Source: an uncultured Lachnospiraceae bacterium (GTDB lineage Bacteria; Bacillota; Clostridia; Lachnospirales; Lachnospiraceae). From it: a DNA stretch of 64,000 bases. The notes beneath the pieces are model-generated. The model searched no databases, was not told where the DNA came from, and saw nothing but the letters and a program-made list of their open reading frames with translations. Where the stretch lies: positions 78,637 to 142,636 of the forward strand of contig CANRJG010000001.1 of NCBI GenBank assembly GCA_947630875.1, in the 5' to 3' direction. The translations under genes were made by a program, and so were the position numbers. This document shows positions 43,349-52,054 of this stretch, piece by piece. Position 1 is the first letter of the stretch, and the number at the start of each line of letters is the position of its first letter.

Positions 43349-44974
43349 TTATCTCGCTTTATATGCGTCATAGGCCTGCTGCCAGATCTGGGTAAATGTA
43401 TCGGATCCCAGCAGCCTTGCCTGCTCCAAATAGGAATCATAATTGGTCAGCGGGATTTTCCCGGTGATAAAGCGGTTGCGCATCTTGGTCATGTAGTCCT
43501 TCATTTCATCCTCGATGGTATCCGCTTCCTCCTGCATCTTTACCGTCAGCTGGCAGGTCTGCTGCACCTTGTAGGAGGTATCCCCCTCCGCCCAGGTCAT
43601 GCAGGCATCCACATATTCCGGCGACTTCTGGGAAAGAATGTAATCCGCCACAATATCGCCCCGGGAAGGGAACGCGATGGTGGTGGGATCCGCGTACAGA
43701 TTGATCTTGCTGAGTTTCTTTCCGTGGAAATCCACCATTTCATCCATGCCGTCCAGCAGCTTCTTTTCTCCGCCGACCACTTCATAGCTTTCCCCTTCGA
43801 TGCCCCAGGTCAGCAGTGTGGTGCCTTCCTCGGAAAGCATGTAGTCCAGCAGGTAGGCACAGGCTTCATCCACGCCGTCCTTCACCGCATTGCTTGTAAT
43901 GACGGTGGTATCTCTGTGTACGGAAGAAATATCGGAAAAGCACCAGAGCTTTCCTTCCGGCGTTTTGGGCCAGGGCGCCGCCGCAATCTCGGCTTCCGGC
44001 GATTTTTCCCGCAGCACTTTGATATTGGAATCCGGATTGTCTTCCTCGATGTTCTCAATGGCTCCCTTCCAGGCGCCTGCGAAGTTGCCGTTGATCCGGT
44101 CTCTCTGATTTTCCAGAGAAACGCCGTCAAACATATAATACAGCAGGCCCTCCGTGTACCATTTATTCATTTCCGTCAGGTAGGATTTATAGTTATCCGT
44201 CGTATAGCCGAAGACCACCTTTTCATTGCCCTGATCGTCCGTCATAATGGAAGGGTCGTCGTCGATGCCGTAGGCCGGCAGGAAATATTTCCATCCGGAA
44301 GAGCAGGCGATATAGGGTTCCTCATCCGCCTCTCCGTTGCCGTTGGGATCCTGGGTCTTGAAGGCTTTCAGCACGCGGTACCAGTCCTCCATGTTTTCCG
44401 GAATATCCATGCCCACGCTGTCCAGCCAGTCCTTGCGGATGGCCAGTCCGTAAACCGAAGTCAGCGCCCGCTGCTTTTCGTCGTTTGTATCGTAAATCCG
44501 GGTCAGATAGGAATAGGTGCCGTCGTCCAGCCGCAGATCCCTTCCGATGTCGGGATTGTCTTCCACAATTTTTTTGAAATTGGGCATGTATTCGTCCATA
44601 TATTTATTCAGGGAAACCGATACCCCGTCTCCGAACATACCCGCCAGTCTGCCCGCGTAGCGTTCGTTGTTTTTCGCCGTCAGAATCTCCGGATAGGTTT
44701 TCGCCGTCATCATGGGCAGATAGGCGTCATAATTGATAGCCACCTGAAATTCGATGTTGATGCCGGTGATCTCCTGAATCTGCTGCAGCGCTTTCATTTC
44801 CTTCCAGTAATACTGATAATACTGATCCGTTCCGCCCATCAGCCACCAGGTGACCGTAACGTCTTTTCCGTCGCTGAATTTTTTGTCGCTCTGTCCTTTT
44901 TCCCCTTTGCAGCCTGCCGCCAGCAGACATACCAGCAGCGCAAATAAAATGATGGCTCCCGCTTTTCGTTTCAT
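43349..44974 (-). CDS. Extracellular solute-binding lipoprotein (ABC sugar transport, family 1)
   Basis: A 541-residue lipoprotein: signal peptide with lipobox L-A-A-G-C (Cys at about 22), then a large family-1 binding protein with the early V-T-W-W-L-M-G-G strand and a Y-P-E-I-L block. The size and sequence resemble LipO/YtcQ-type proteins that bind plant oligosaccharides. No permease or ATPase genes of the matching transporter are present; its only close partner is kduI downstream, which suggests binding of unsaturated uronate-containing oligosaccharides (inference). GGGGAAGG stands ahead of the ATG. Confidence 0.9.
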   Translation of the reverse strand: MKRKAGAIILFALLVCLLAAGCKGEKGQSDKKFSDGKDVTVTWWLMGGTDQYYQYYWKEMKALQQIQEITGINIEFQVAINYDAYLPMMTAKTYPEILTAKNNERYAGRLAGMFGDGVSVSLNKYMDEYMPNFKKIVEDNPDIGRDLRLDDGTYSYLTRIYDTNDEKQRALTSVYGLAIRKDWLDSVGMDIPENMEDWYRVLKAFKTQDPNGNGEADEEPYIACSSGWKYFLPAYGIDDDPSIMTDDQGNEKVVFGYTTDNYKSYLTEMNKWYTEGLLYYMFDGVSLENQRDRINGNFAGAWKGAIENIEEDNPDSNIKVLREKSPEAEIAAAPWPKTPEGKLWCFSDISSVHRDTTVITSNAVKDGVDEACAYLLDYMLSEEGTTLLTWGIEGESYEVVGGEKKLLDGMDEMVDFHGKKLSKINLYADPTTIAFPSRGDIVADYILSQKSPEYVDACMTWAEGDTSYKVQQTCQLTVKMQEEADTIEDEMKDYMTKMRNRFITGKIPLTNYDSYLEQARLLGSDTFTQIWQQAYDAYKAR

Positions 44975-45016
44975 ACCTTCCCCTTTCCTGTGCTTGATTT
45001 CTCTTGTGACCTATAA

Positions 45017-45045
45017 CAGCCCCACGCGTCATCTGCATGGGGCTG
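45017..45045 (-). terminator. GC-rich hairpin after the second sortase gene
   Basis: CAGCCCCACGC / GCATGGGGCTG arms (one mismatch) around a short loop; on the minus strand it is followed by TTATAG, so the U-tract is poor. It may end the sortase transcript 37 bases after the stop. Confidence 0.5.
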
Positions 45046-45081
45046 CCGCATGGCCCGGCGGTTTCCGCCCGGCCGGTCTGT

Positions 45082-46149
45082 TTATTTGTATTCGCTGTAA
45101 ATCAGTTTGCCCTGAACTACAAAACGGTAATTATCGCCCCGGCTTGTACAGGTTGATAAAGTCACGATCTGGTCATTTGGCTCTACGTTGACGCCGGTAT
45201 CATATTTAGACGCCGCCTTGCACTGCGTCAGATACTGGGTATAGTCATCACAGGGCGCCGACCACCACCGGTAAGTGTCGGAATCGGATAAGGGTTCATA
45301 GCATGAAAAGATCTTATAACGGAACCTTCCTTCCGGCGTATAAATCCAGAAATACTCATGTCCGGCATAATATTCTGCCTTTTTGTAGTTTCTGAGCAAA
45401 CCGAACATGGAATTGTTCTTCATATTATGGCCGTATACGATGGTATTCATATCGTTGAAATACGCATCGTTTCCGCACTCGATGAAAATACTGCCGGAGG
45501 TATTTTCCGTACCGTTAATGGTATGAGACAGATAATAGTCGTTGTCCGTTCCTTTCATTACCGGATAATTGATCGCATCCCGCAGATCTGCGCTTTCAAA
45601 CTGAATCCAGGCATAAACGTCCCCGTTGATGGAAGCCAGCGACTGCCAGTCTACCTGCTGGGGCGTAAAGGTAGGATCAAAGGGATCCCCGGAATTGAGC
45701 CGTTCCTGATAAACCACCGTGCCTTCGTCCGATACCAGATCTTCGATCTGATTGTACTCATCCACGGCTTCCTTATATTCCATAAAAATCATGGCAAGCT
45801 GATAGCCCGCGTAAACCAGCACGCACACCGCTATGGCCATAATACAATACCGGACATAATCCGATGCTTTTCTTTTGCGGCGCTTTTTTTCTGTGCGCAT
45901 CATCATTTCTTCTTCATCGGGAACCTCATTGATGGGTTTGAGTTCCACCCCCTGCTCCGGCACGTCTTCGATCACCGGAAGCTCCTCCTCAATGGACTCG
46001 CGGATACTTTTATCTGAGATCGGCGTCACGGTTTCGGAGATTTCCAGTTCCTCATTTTTTAACTCCTCGTTAATCCGGTCCTCTATATCCCGCAGATCTA
46101 TATCGATAATTTCCATTTCATCTGTATTGAACTTTTCTTTATCAGACAT
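45082..46149 (-). CDS. Class B sortase with long acidic cytoplasmic N-terminus
   Basis: A 355-residue sortase. Residues 1-95 are acidic and end in a Lys/Arg cluster, the membrane helix is at about 101-122, and the extracellular catalytic domain carries His241 (V-Y-G-H-N-M), Cys334 (T-L-S-T-C) and Arg342. The cytoplasmic tail of about 95 residues is far longer than the few residues usual in class B enzymes and could bind a partner. AAAGGAG precedes the ATG, and the gene has its own promoter. It lies between the pglX-like gene and the binding-protein gene; no pilin or sorting-signal substrate is visible nearby. Confidence 0.93.
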   Translation of the reverse strand: MSDKEKFNTDEMEIIDIDLRDIEDRINEELKNEELEISETVTPISDKSIRESIEEELPVIEDVPEQGVELKPINEVPDEEEMMMRTEKKRRKRKASDYVRYCIMAIAVCVLVYAGYQLAMIFMEYKEAVDEYNQIEDLVSDEGTVVYQERLNSGDPFDPTFTPQQVDWQSLASINGDVYAWIQFESADLRDAINYPVMKGTDNDYYLSHTINGTENTSGSIFIECGNDAYFNDMNTIVYGHNMKNNSMFGLLRNYKKAEYYAGHEYFWIYTPEGRFRYKIFSCYEPLSDSDTYRWWSAPCDDYTQYLTQCKAASKYDTGVNVEPNDQIVTLSTCTSRGDNYRFVVQGKLIYSEYK

Positions 46150-46173
46150 AAAACTGCTCTCCTTTCCTGCCTA

Positions 46174-46202
46174 ATCATATCAGAATTATTTTTTTATGGC
46201 AA
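46174..46202 (-). promoter_or_regulatory. Sigma-A promoter of the second sortase gene
   Basis: Minus-strand TTGCCA (46197-46202), 17-base spacer, TATGAT (46174-46179), just after the stop of the pglX-like gene. Confidence 0.75.
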
Positions 46203-46214
46203 CTGATTTGAAAA

Positions 46215-49200
46215 TTATTTTATGAACTTTCGATGGATATAACACAGATACCGGTCTCCTGACGCATCCGTTTCCGCATAATAGACCGGCGCGTTTTTGT
46301 ATCTTTTGCTATGATCCTTTAAAAACTGCGAGCGAAAATACCGCCGCAGGATGTTTTCCGCCTGCGCCGGATCTGTCGGCGCTTCTTTTCCTGCGCCTTC
46401 CGCCAGAAACATCAGGTTGTCCTGCAGCGGCGCTTCCCCGAACAGCAGGCACAGCAGCTGCTGCAGCCGCGCAAAAATATCCCCCGGAGCAGGTCCGTTC
46501 AGCAGCACTTTCTGCGCCGGCAGAAAGCGGCGGTATTTTTCCGAATCAAAACGCCCGCCTCCATAGGCAAGCCCGTCACAGTCCAGGCTGTAGCGGCCCA
46601 GCATACAGCCTGCCGCCCAGGACAGGAAGCTTTTCGCTTCTTCTTTCGAATCTGCCCGGTACATGGTCACCGCCTCCGCCGGATAGGGATCTTTATTTAC
46701 AGGCAGACCGTATCCTTCCGCCACAATCTCACCGACCCTGGTTTCATTTTCCCGCATCCGGTCAAAGCGGCGTTTCGTTTTGCTCTGCCATGCGGCAAAG
46801 GATTCCCGCAGGGAAGGGCCTTCTGCCAGAGGATGCCGGCTAAAATGCCAGCTGGTTTCAAAGCTGTCCCAGTCCGCCTTTGCCAGCGCCACATTTTCCT
46901 CCGCCAGACGGATCAGCTCTGTATTTTGCAGCAGCGAAGGTTCAAAGGGCAGCGCCCGCACGTCGCCGCACTGGAAATTAATGGTGGGATTGCTGATTTT
47001 CATCATGGTGTGAATGGTATCGCTGGCCAGGATCCCCAACATCGGCATCAACTCCGCTTCCTGCTTTACAAATACGCCGGACCCTGCGATATCAAACACA
47101 AAGCCCTTCGGATAATAGCGCACAGAAAAGGCCGAGGGGCTGACCAGCGACCAGGAAATCGACGGCCGGAAATAATACTGCGCCCCCGGGAAGGACCGGG
47201 ACTGCCCCCGAAACTCTCTGAAATCCGCAATCTCCGCGCCGAAATCCGGAAAATAAACCACATACTCCTGATTGCCGTACCAGCGCCGGTAGCCGCCGCC
47301 TTTATTATAAGGAAACCAGAGGGCGCCGGAATGAATACAGTCTTCCTTCGATTCGCAGTCAAAATCGATCTTCGAGTAATCCACCTCATACCAGTATTTC
47401 AAAAACCGCTTGTTGTCGCAGGTAAAGAGGCCGTTGGTCACATGGGCGTAACTCTCCAGCGGCAGCCGGGTATACACTTCCGCAAATTCTTTCCCCGTCC
47501 AGTAGGCCACCGGCATACCGGGAATCTTTTGAAAGTCCGCAATCCGCGCCCGGTAAACTCTTTGGCCGGACGGGGTTTTGTTTTCCAGAAAGGCCTGTTC
47601 CTTCTGCTTCGGCCCGCTGACGTCGTCCAGCTTCACAAACAGCGCTTCTTCCGGAGTCTCCGCGGAATATTCCGAAGCCTTTCTGTGCCGCATGACCCAG
47701 GTAACGGTCTGCACCACTTCCCCGGAAATTTCCTCAAAGGCGCCGGTGCCCAGATGCACCATGTGCAGAAACCGGAAATGATCATAAAGCTTTTTCCGCA
47801 GATTCCGATAACTGTTGATAAACATCCAGCTGTGCTGGGTAATCAGCGCCACATAGCCGTCCTCCGCCAGCAGGGCGGCGCATTTTTCAATGAAGACGGC
47901 GTACATATCCTTTTTGCTGTCCTTATATTCCCGCCGGACAAAGTCCGAAAGCCGGGTATCCATGTTGGACAGCGCCATATAGGGCGGATTGGTCACCACC
48001 ACATGATAGCTGTCTTTTAAGATCTGCGCCTGATGCAGAAAGGGCAGCAGCCGGTTCTGTACCGTCTGGTACCGGAGCATGGAAAAAATGTCCTCGTAAA
48101 AATCCACGTCCAGCGCCGCCACATGGTCGATCAAAGGCGCCAGATCCAGATCCGGCAGCCGGATAATGCTGCCGAATTCTTCCGCGTCCCGAAAGGCTGT
48201 CCGCAGCAGATCCAGCTGTTCCAGAAATGTAGGGTCGCCGCCTGCGGCAAACTCCAGCAGATCGTCGTCCATAAAACCGCTGTCCGTCACAGTATAGAAT
48301 GCGGGCCGGATGCCCTCCGTCAAAATACTTTTGTCATAGGCGCAGGCCTTCATCATGATACTGAAGGAAGCCAGCTGGCAGGCCCGTTCGTCGATGTCCA
48401 GTCCATAGAGATTTTTGGTCAGAATGCTGCGCACCGCCGCTTTCGTTCCGATTCCGGCCCGGGCGTAAATCCGCATCGGCAGGTCAAAGGCATAAATCAA
48501 AATATGTCCGCTGCCCATACAGGGATCGATCAGCCGGATCTGCGCCGGCGCAAAGCCCGCTTCCGCTGTCCGGCTTCCTTCTTCCACAGAGTCCATATAG
48601 TACGGCAGTCCTTCTTTGAACCCGGTGTCCGACGTTTTTTCCATCCAGAGCCGGCCCAGGGTATTTTCTACCATATAGCCGGCAATCCATTCCGGCGTAA
48701 ACATCTGGGTGGCCTCCGGGATCCGCTCCCGGGTCAGCTTCTGGTCTTTTTTTAGCGATGCAAAAGCCGCGTCCTTCGGTTCCGTATTATAAAACTGATA
48801 CAGGCGGCTGATGATTTCAATATTGTTTTCCCAGTCTTTCCGGTCGATGCGATTGACCATCACTTCGGGCACGCTGCCGGATTCCAGAAGTCCCGTGGGG
48901 CACAGCAGCTGCATATAGCCGCTGTCCGGCTGAAAGATTTCGGGCAGCACCGATTTCAGTAAATTGCATCTGCAGGCCAGAAGATACCGGTACCATTCGT
49001 CATAGTCCTTTTCCGCCCGGAACCAGGCCGTTTTTTTTGCGTCCGCCCCCTGCATCCGGTCCAGGCCTGCATTCTCCAGGATCCGGATGGAAAAGCGTCC
49101 CTCCTCATCTGTAAACAGCCGCACGCCGTCGTCGAAACAGCCGTTGACTTCCATATAATAAAGGGCCGCAAAGCGGTTAAACCAGGTATAGGCAATTTCT

Positions 49201-49409
49201 TCCACCAGCTCGTCGAAGCTTCGCTGCTCCAGCTGCAGGAGAATCTTTTTCCGTTCCCTGATCTCATAGGAGGAAAAACGGCGGCCGGCCGGCAGGTCGC
49301 TTTCCGTTCCGTCGGGACGGATGCCGTAATCTTCCGCCCGGGCGGCAACCTGTGCAATGAGGCGCCTTCTGGCCCAAACCGCAAAATTTTTAATCACCGA
49401 CTTGTCCAT
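46215..49409 (-). CDS. pglX: PglX-like adenine-specific DNA methyltransferase, solitary and apparently C-terminally short
   Basis: A 1064-residue Eco57I/PglX-type protein. D-P-C-M-G-S-G-H (295-302) is the SAM motif I and N-P-P-Y (474-477) the adenine methyltransferase motif IV; T-P-E-W-I-A and the N-terminal W-x-R-R-x-L-I region match BREX-1 PglX. In BREX PglX modifies the host DNA. Here none of brxA, brxB, brxC, pglZ or brxL is nearby. From memory of the family, PglX usually runs on by some 100-200 residues after the K-D-H-x-K-R-Y block, whereas this protein stops about 35 residues after it. The ATG is 1 base past the stop of the ABC exporter gene. It may act as an orphan methyltransferase or as a single-protein restriction-modification enzyme. 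Confidence 0.8.
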   Translation of the reverse strand: MDKSVIKNFAVWARRRLIAQVAARAEDYGIRPDGTESDLPAGRRFSSYEIRERKKILLQLEQRSFDELVEEIAYTWFNRFAALYYMEVNGCFDDGVRLFTDEEGRFSIRILENAGLDRMQGADAKKTAWFRAEKDYDEWYRYLLACRCNLLKSVLPEIFQPDSGYMQLLCPTGLLESGSVPEVMVNRIDRKDWENNIEIISRLYQFYNTEPKDAAFASLKKDQKLTRERIPEATQMFTPEWIAGYMVENTLGRLWMEKTSDTGFKEGLPYYMDSVEEGSRTAEAGFAPAQIRLIDPCMGSGHILIYAFDLPMRIYARAGIGTKAAVRSILTKNLYGLDIDERACQLASFSIMMKACAYDKSILTEGIRPAFYTVTDSGFMDDDLLEFAAGGDPTFLEQLDLLRTAFRDAEEFGSIIRLPDLDLAPLIDHVAALDVDFYEDIFSMLRYQTVQNRLLPFLHQAQILKDSYHVVVTNPPYMALSNMDTRLSDFVRREYKDSKKDMYAVFIEKCAALLAEDGYVALITQHSWMFINSYRNLRKKLYDHFRFLHMVHLGTGAFEEISGEVVQTVTWVMRHRKASEYSAETPEEALFVKLDDVSGPKQKEQAFLENKTPSGQRVYRARIADFQKIPGMPVAYWTGKEFAEVYTRLPLESYAHVTNGLFTCDNKRFLKYWYEVDYSKIDFDCESKEDCIHSGALWFPYNKGGGYRRWYGNQEYVVYFPDFGAEIADFREFRGQSRSFPGAQYYFRPSISWSLVSPSAFSVRYYPKGFVFDIAGSGVFVKQEAELMPMLGILASDTIHTMMKISNPTINFQCGDVRALPFEPSLLQNTELIRLAEENVALAKADWDSFETSWHFSRHPLAEGPSLRESFAAWQSKTKRRFDRMRENETRVGEIVAEGYGLPVNKDPYPAEAVTMYRADSKEEAKSFLSWAAGCMLGRYSLDCDGLAYGGGRFDSEKYRRFLPAQKVLLNGPAPGDIFARLQQLLCLLFGEAPLQDNLMFLAEGAGKEAPTDPAQAENILRRYFRSQFLKDHSKRYKNAPVYYAETDASGDRYLCYIHRKFIK

Positions 49410-49410
49410 G

Positions 49411-51192
49411 TTATTCCTGTGCCTCTGTCATTTCGATTTCATCCCCGGTCAGAGCATACAAAGAGGCATAAATGCCGTTTTTCCGGAGCAGTTCCCGATG
49501 GGTGCCGCTTTCCTCGATGCCCTTTGACGTCAGGACCAGTATCTGGTCGGCGTTTTTGATGGTGGACAAACGGTGGGCGATGACAAAGGTGGTCCGGTTC
49601 TTTGCCAGCAGCTCTAAAGATTCCTGCACAATCCGTTCGCTTTCATTATCCAGTGAAGAAGTGGCCTCGTCAAAAATCAGAATCGGCGGATTTTTCAGGA
49701 AGACCCGGGCAATGGAAAGCCGCTGTTTCTGTCCGCCGGACAGCTTTACGCCCCGCTGTCCGATATTCGTATGGTAACCCTCCGGCAGGCTCATGATAAA
49801 TTCGTGGGCGTTGGCCAGCTTCGCCGCCGCCACCACTTCCTCCATGGTGGCCTCCGGTTTGCCGTAACGGATATTGTCAAATACGGTGCCGATGAACAAA
49901 AATACGTCCTGCTGCACAATGCCGATCTGGTTGCGCAGGGATTTCTGAGTTATGTCCCGGATGTCCGTCCCATCGATGCGGATGCAGCCTTCGCTGACCT
50001 CATAGAAACGGGGAATCAGCGAACAGAAGGTGGTTTTGCCCGCGCCGCTGGGTCCCGCCAGCGCCACGCAGGTACCCGGCTTCACATGGAGGCTGACCTG
50101 CGACAGCACATTTTCCAAACCATCCTCATAGTGAAACGACACATTTTCAAAGACCACGTCGCCTTTCACCTGTTTCAATTCCACCGCGCCTTCCCGGTCC
50201 TGAATCTCCGGCTCGATATCTACGATTTCCAGAAAACGCTCGTAACCGCTGATACCGTTTTCAAAGAGTTCTGTCAGATCGATCAGCGTGCGGATGGGAT
50301 CGGTAAAATTATTAATATAAAGAAGAAAGGCAATCAGATCCGCCGCCTGAATGCTTCCTTTGCTCATAAACCATGCGCCGAAAATGATGACCAGCACCGT
50401 CAGCAGCGTAATGAAAGACCCCAGCACGCACTGAAATTTGGCCATGGTGAGATAGGTAACGATCTTGCTGTTGATAAAACGGCCCAGCGTCTTTTCAAAA
50501 CGGCTTTTTTCCATATCCTCATTGGCAAAGGATTTGACGACGCGGATGCCGGAGAGATTGTCCTCGATTTCCATGTTGATGTCTGACATTCTGGCACGGT
50601 TGTCTTTAAAGGCCGCCCGCATTTTCACCGCCAGCCGCAGCGCATACCAGGAAATCAGCGGCAGCAGGCAGAAAGACACCAGCGCCAGCCGCCAGTTAAT
50701 GGCGATCAGAATACACAGAGAACCCACCAGCTTCACCAGAGAAATAATCAGCATCTCCGGCCCGTGGTGCAGCAGTTCGGAAATGTCAAACAGATCGTTG
50801 GTGATCCGGGTCATGAGCTTTCCGACTTTGGTATTGTCAAAGAAGGAAAAGGACAGTTCCTGCACATGGGAAAAAATCTCCTTCCGCATATCCGCTTCCA
50901 TTTCCGCCCCCATTTTGTGGCCGTAATAGGAAATGAAATACCGGGCGTAGGCGTCGATACCCACCAGCACAATCAGAAAGACCGCCAGTTCCAGAACGCT
51001 GCGCAGCAGAATGTCCCTGTCATAATAAATTACTTTTCCGGTGATGTGCCGGACGATCAATGGGATCACCAGCGCCACCGCCGCACTGACGGAGGCGAAA
51101 AACAAATCCGCGAAAAACATGCCCTTATAAGGCCTGTAATAGCCGATAAAGCGCTTTGCATTTTCCTTTGACAATCGGTGTTTCTTTTGCAT
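49411..51192 (-). CDS. ABC exporter (fused membrane and ATPase domains)
   Basis: A 593-residue half-transporter of the MsbA/LmrA type. Six membrane helices in residues 15-310 are followed by an ATPase domain with Walker A G-P-S-G-A-G-K-T-T, signature L-S-G-G-Q-K-Q-R and Walker B I-L-I-F-D-E-A-T-S-S-L-D, ending with the H-R-L-S-T switch. It probably works as a homodimer on lipids, drugs or peptides. AAGGAGAGG marks the start at 51192; the frame extends to 51255 across the promoter. The pglX-like gene follows after 1 base, an odd pairing. Confidence 0.93.
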   Translation of the reverse strand: MQKKHRLSKENAKRFIGYYRPYKGMFFADLFFASVSAAVALVIPLIVRHITGKVIYYDRDILLRSVLELAVFLIVLVGIDAYARYFISYYGHKMGAEMEADMRKEIFSHVQELSFSFFDNTKVGKLMTRITNDLFDISELLHHGPEMLIISLVKLVGSLCILIAINWRLALVSFCLLPLISWYALRLAVKMRAAFKDNRARMSDINMEIEDNLSGIRVVKSFANEDMEKSRFEKTLGRFINSKIVTYLTMAKFQCVLGSFITLLTVLVIIFGAWFMSKGSIQAADLIAFLLYINNFTDPIRTLIDLTELFENGISGYERFLEIVDIEPEIQDREGAVELKQVKGDVVFENVSFHYEDGLENVLSQVSLHVKPGTCVALAGPSGAGKTTFCSLIPRFYEVSEGCIRIDGTDIRDITQKSLRNQIGIVQQDVFLFIGTVFDNIRYGKPEATMEEVVAAAKLANAHEFIMSLPEGYHTNIGQRGVKLSGGQKQRLSIARVFLKNPPILIFDEATSSLDNESERIVQESLELLAKNRTTFVIAHRLSTIKNADQILVLTSKGIEESGTHRELLRKNGIYASLYALTGDEIEMTEAQE

Positions 51193-51232
51193 GCTATGCC
51201 TCTCCTTCGCGAAAATACGCGTCTTTCCTGCT

Positions 51233-51260
51233 ATGATAGCACATCTTTTTGACATTGCAA
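51233..51260 (-). promoter_or_regulatory. Sigma-A promoter of the ABC exporter-pglX pair
   Basis: Minus-strand TTGCAA (51255-51260), 16-base spacer, TATCAT (51233-51238), 40 bases before the ATG. Confidence 0.65.
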
Positions 51261-51312
51261 ACGCTCTTTTTTATTTTCTCTTTACCGCTGCCTTTCACAC
51301 ATCCGTCCCGGA

Positions 51313-51369
51313 CAAAAAGAACCGGCGTACCGTAAGGGGTCCTTTTGTTGGCACCGCCGGTACGCCGGT
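51313..51369 (-). terminator. Long-loop terminator after the amidase gene
   Basis: Perfect 12-bp arms ACCGGCGTACCG (51321-51332) and CGGTACGCCGGT (51358-51369) with a 25-base loop; TCTTTTTGTC follows on the minus strand. Confidence 0.7.
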
Positions 51370-51396
51370 CTGTCAAAATAGAAAAGAGAAAGCCTG

Positions 51397-52050
51397 TTAT
51401 CCTTTCATTGCTTCGCCAAGGGAATCTATAAACGCCTCCCAGGCGTCCGGATGCTCCACATAATACAGCGGGCACATTTTTCCCGTGACATCATAATGCC
51501 GGATTACGTCTTCCGGTTTCAGTTTACATTCCTGCAAAAGCCAGACCGTCAGCCGGGTCAGGGCGTCCATGGTTTTTTCATTGAACTGCCCCGTTTCATC
51601 GGGATGACAAACCTCAATGGAAATCGTATCCGCATTGCGCCAGTTGCTGGCCACGGACTGCTCGTTCAGCGGAATACACTGGACGATCTCTCCTTCCAGC
51701 CCCACCACAAAATGGGCGTTGACCACGGTTTCCTCCCCGGCGAAATAATCCCGGTTCTGCATGGCGCTGGTGCCCGGATTGGCTACATAATGCACCACGA
51801 TCCCTCGCACCGCTTCCAGCTGCTTTCCGCTTCTGGAATTGGCCTTCTCGTCCAAAATCGCCGGTTCTACGAAATCCGGCACCTCGACGCCCTGCATTTT
51901 TCCCACAATCCGGGCTTCTTTGTGCTTCACAATCAGGTTTCGGATGCCGATTGCGCCAAGAACCAGCAGCACCACCAGCCCGATCCGGACAGCCAGTTTG
52001 ATTCTCCTTCGTTTCTTTGCATTTCTGCCGTATCTTTTCTTTCCCGCCAT
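51397..52050 (-). CDS. N-acetylmuramoyl-L-alanine amidase (Amidase_2), membrane-anchored
   Basis: A 217-residue protein: Lys/Arg-rich start, membrane helix at about 19-38, and an Amidase_2 domain from about 80. I-V-V-H-Y-V and N-A-H-F-V-V-G supply zinc His and core strands, I-S-I-E-V-C-H the conserved strand, and I-R-H-Y-D-V-T-G-K-x-C-P the second zinc His and catalytic region. It would cut the amide between MurNAc and the stem peptide of peptidoglycan outside the membrane. It starts 4 bases after the ABC transporter gene and is the last gene of the TCS/ABC operon, so its expression is tied to the same envelope signal (inference). Confidence 0.88.
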   Translation of the reverse strand: MAGKKRYGRNAKKRRRIKLAVRIGLVVLLVLGAIGIRNLIVKHKEARIVGKMQGVEVPDFVEPAILDEKANSRSGKQLEAVRGIVVHYVANPGTSAMQNRDYFAGEETVVNAHFVVGLEGEIVQCIPLNEQSVASNWRNADTISIEVCHPDETGQFNEKTMDALTRLTVWLLQECKLKPEDVIRHYDVTGKMCPLYYVEHPDAWEAFIDSLGEAMKG

Positions 52051-52054
52051 GGTC

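Noticed and set aside
43319..44947. A 542-codon plus-strand ORF opposite the binding-protein gene.
   Set aside because: Antisense shadow of a clear lipoprotein gene; its composition mirrors the other strand and it lacks a plausible start site.
46215..51192. A complete BREX defence system.
   Set aside because: Only a PglX-like gene is present; no BrxA/B/C, PglZ or BrxL genes lie in the window.
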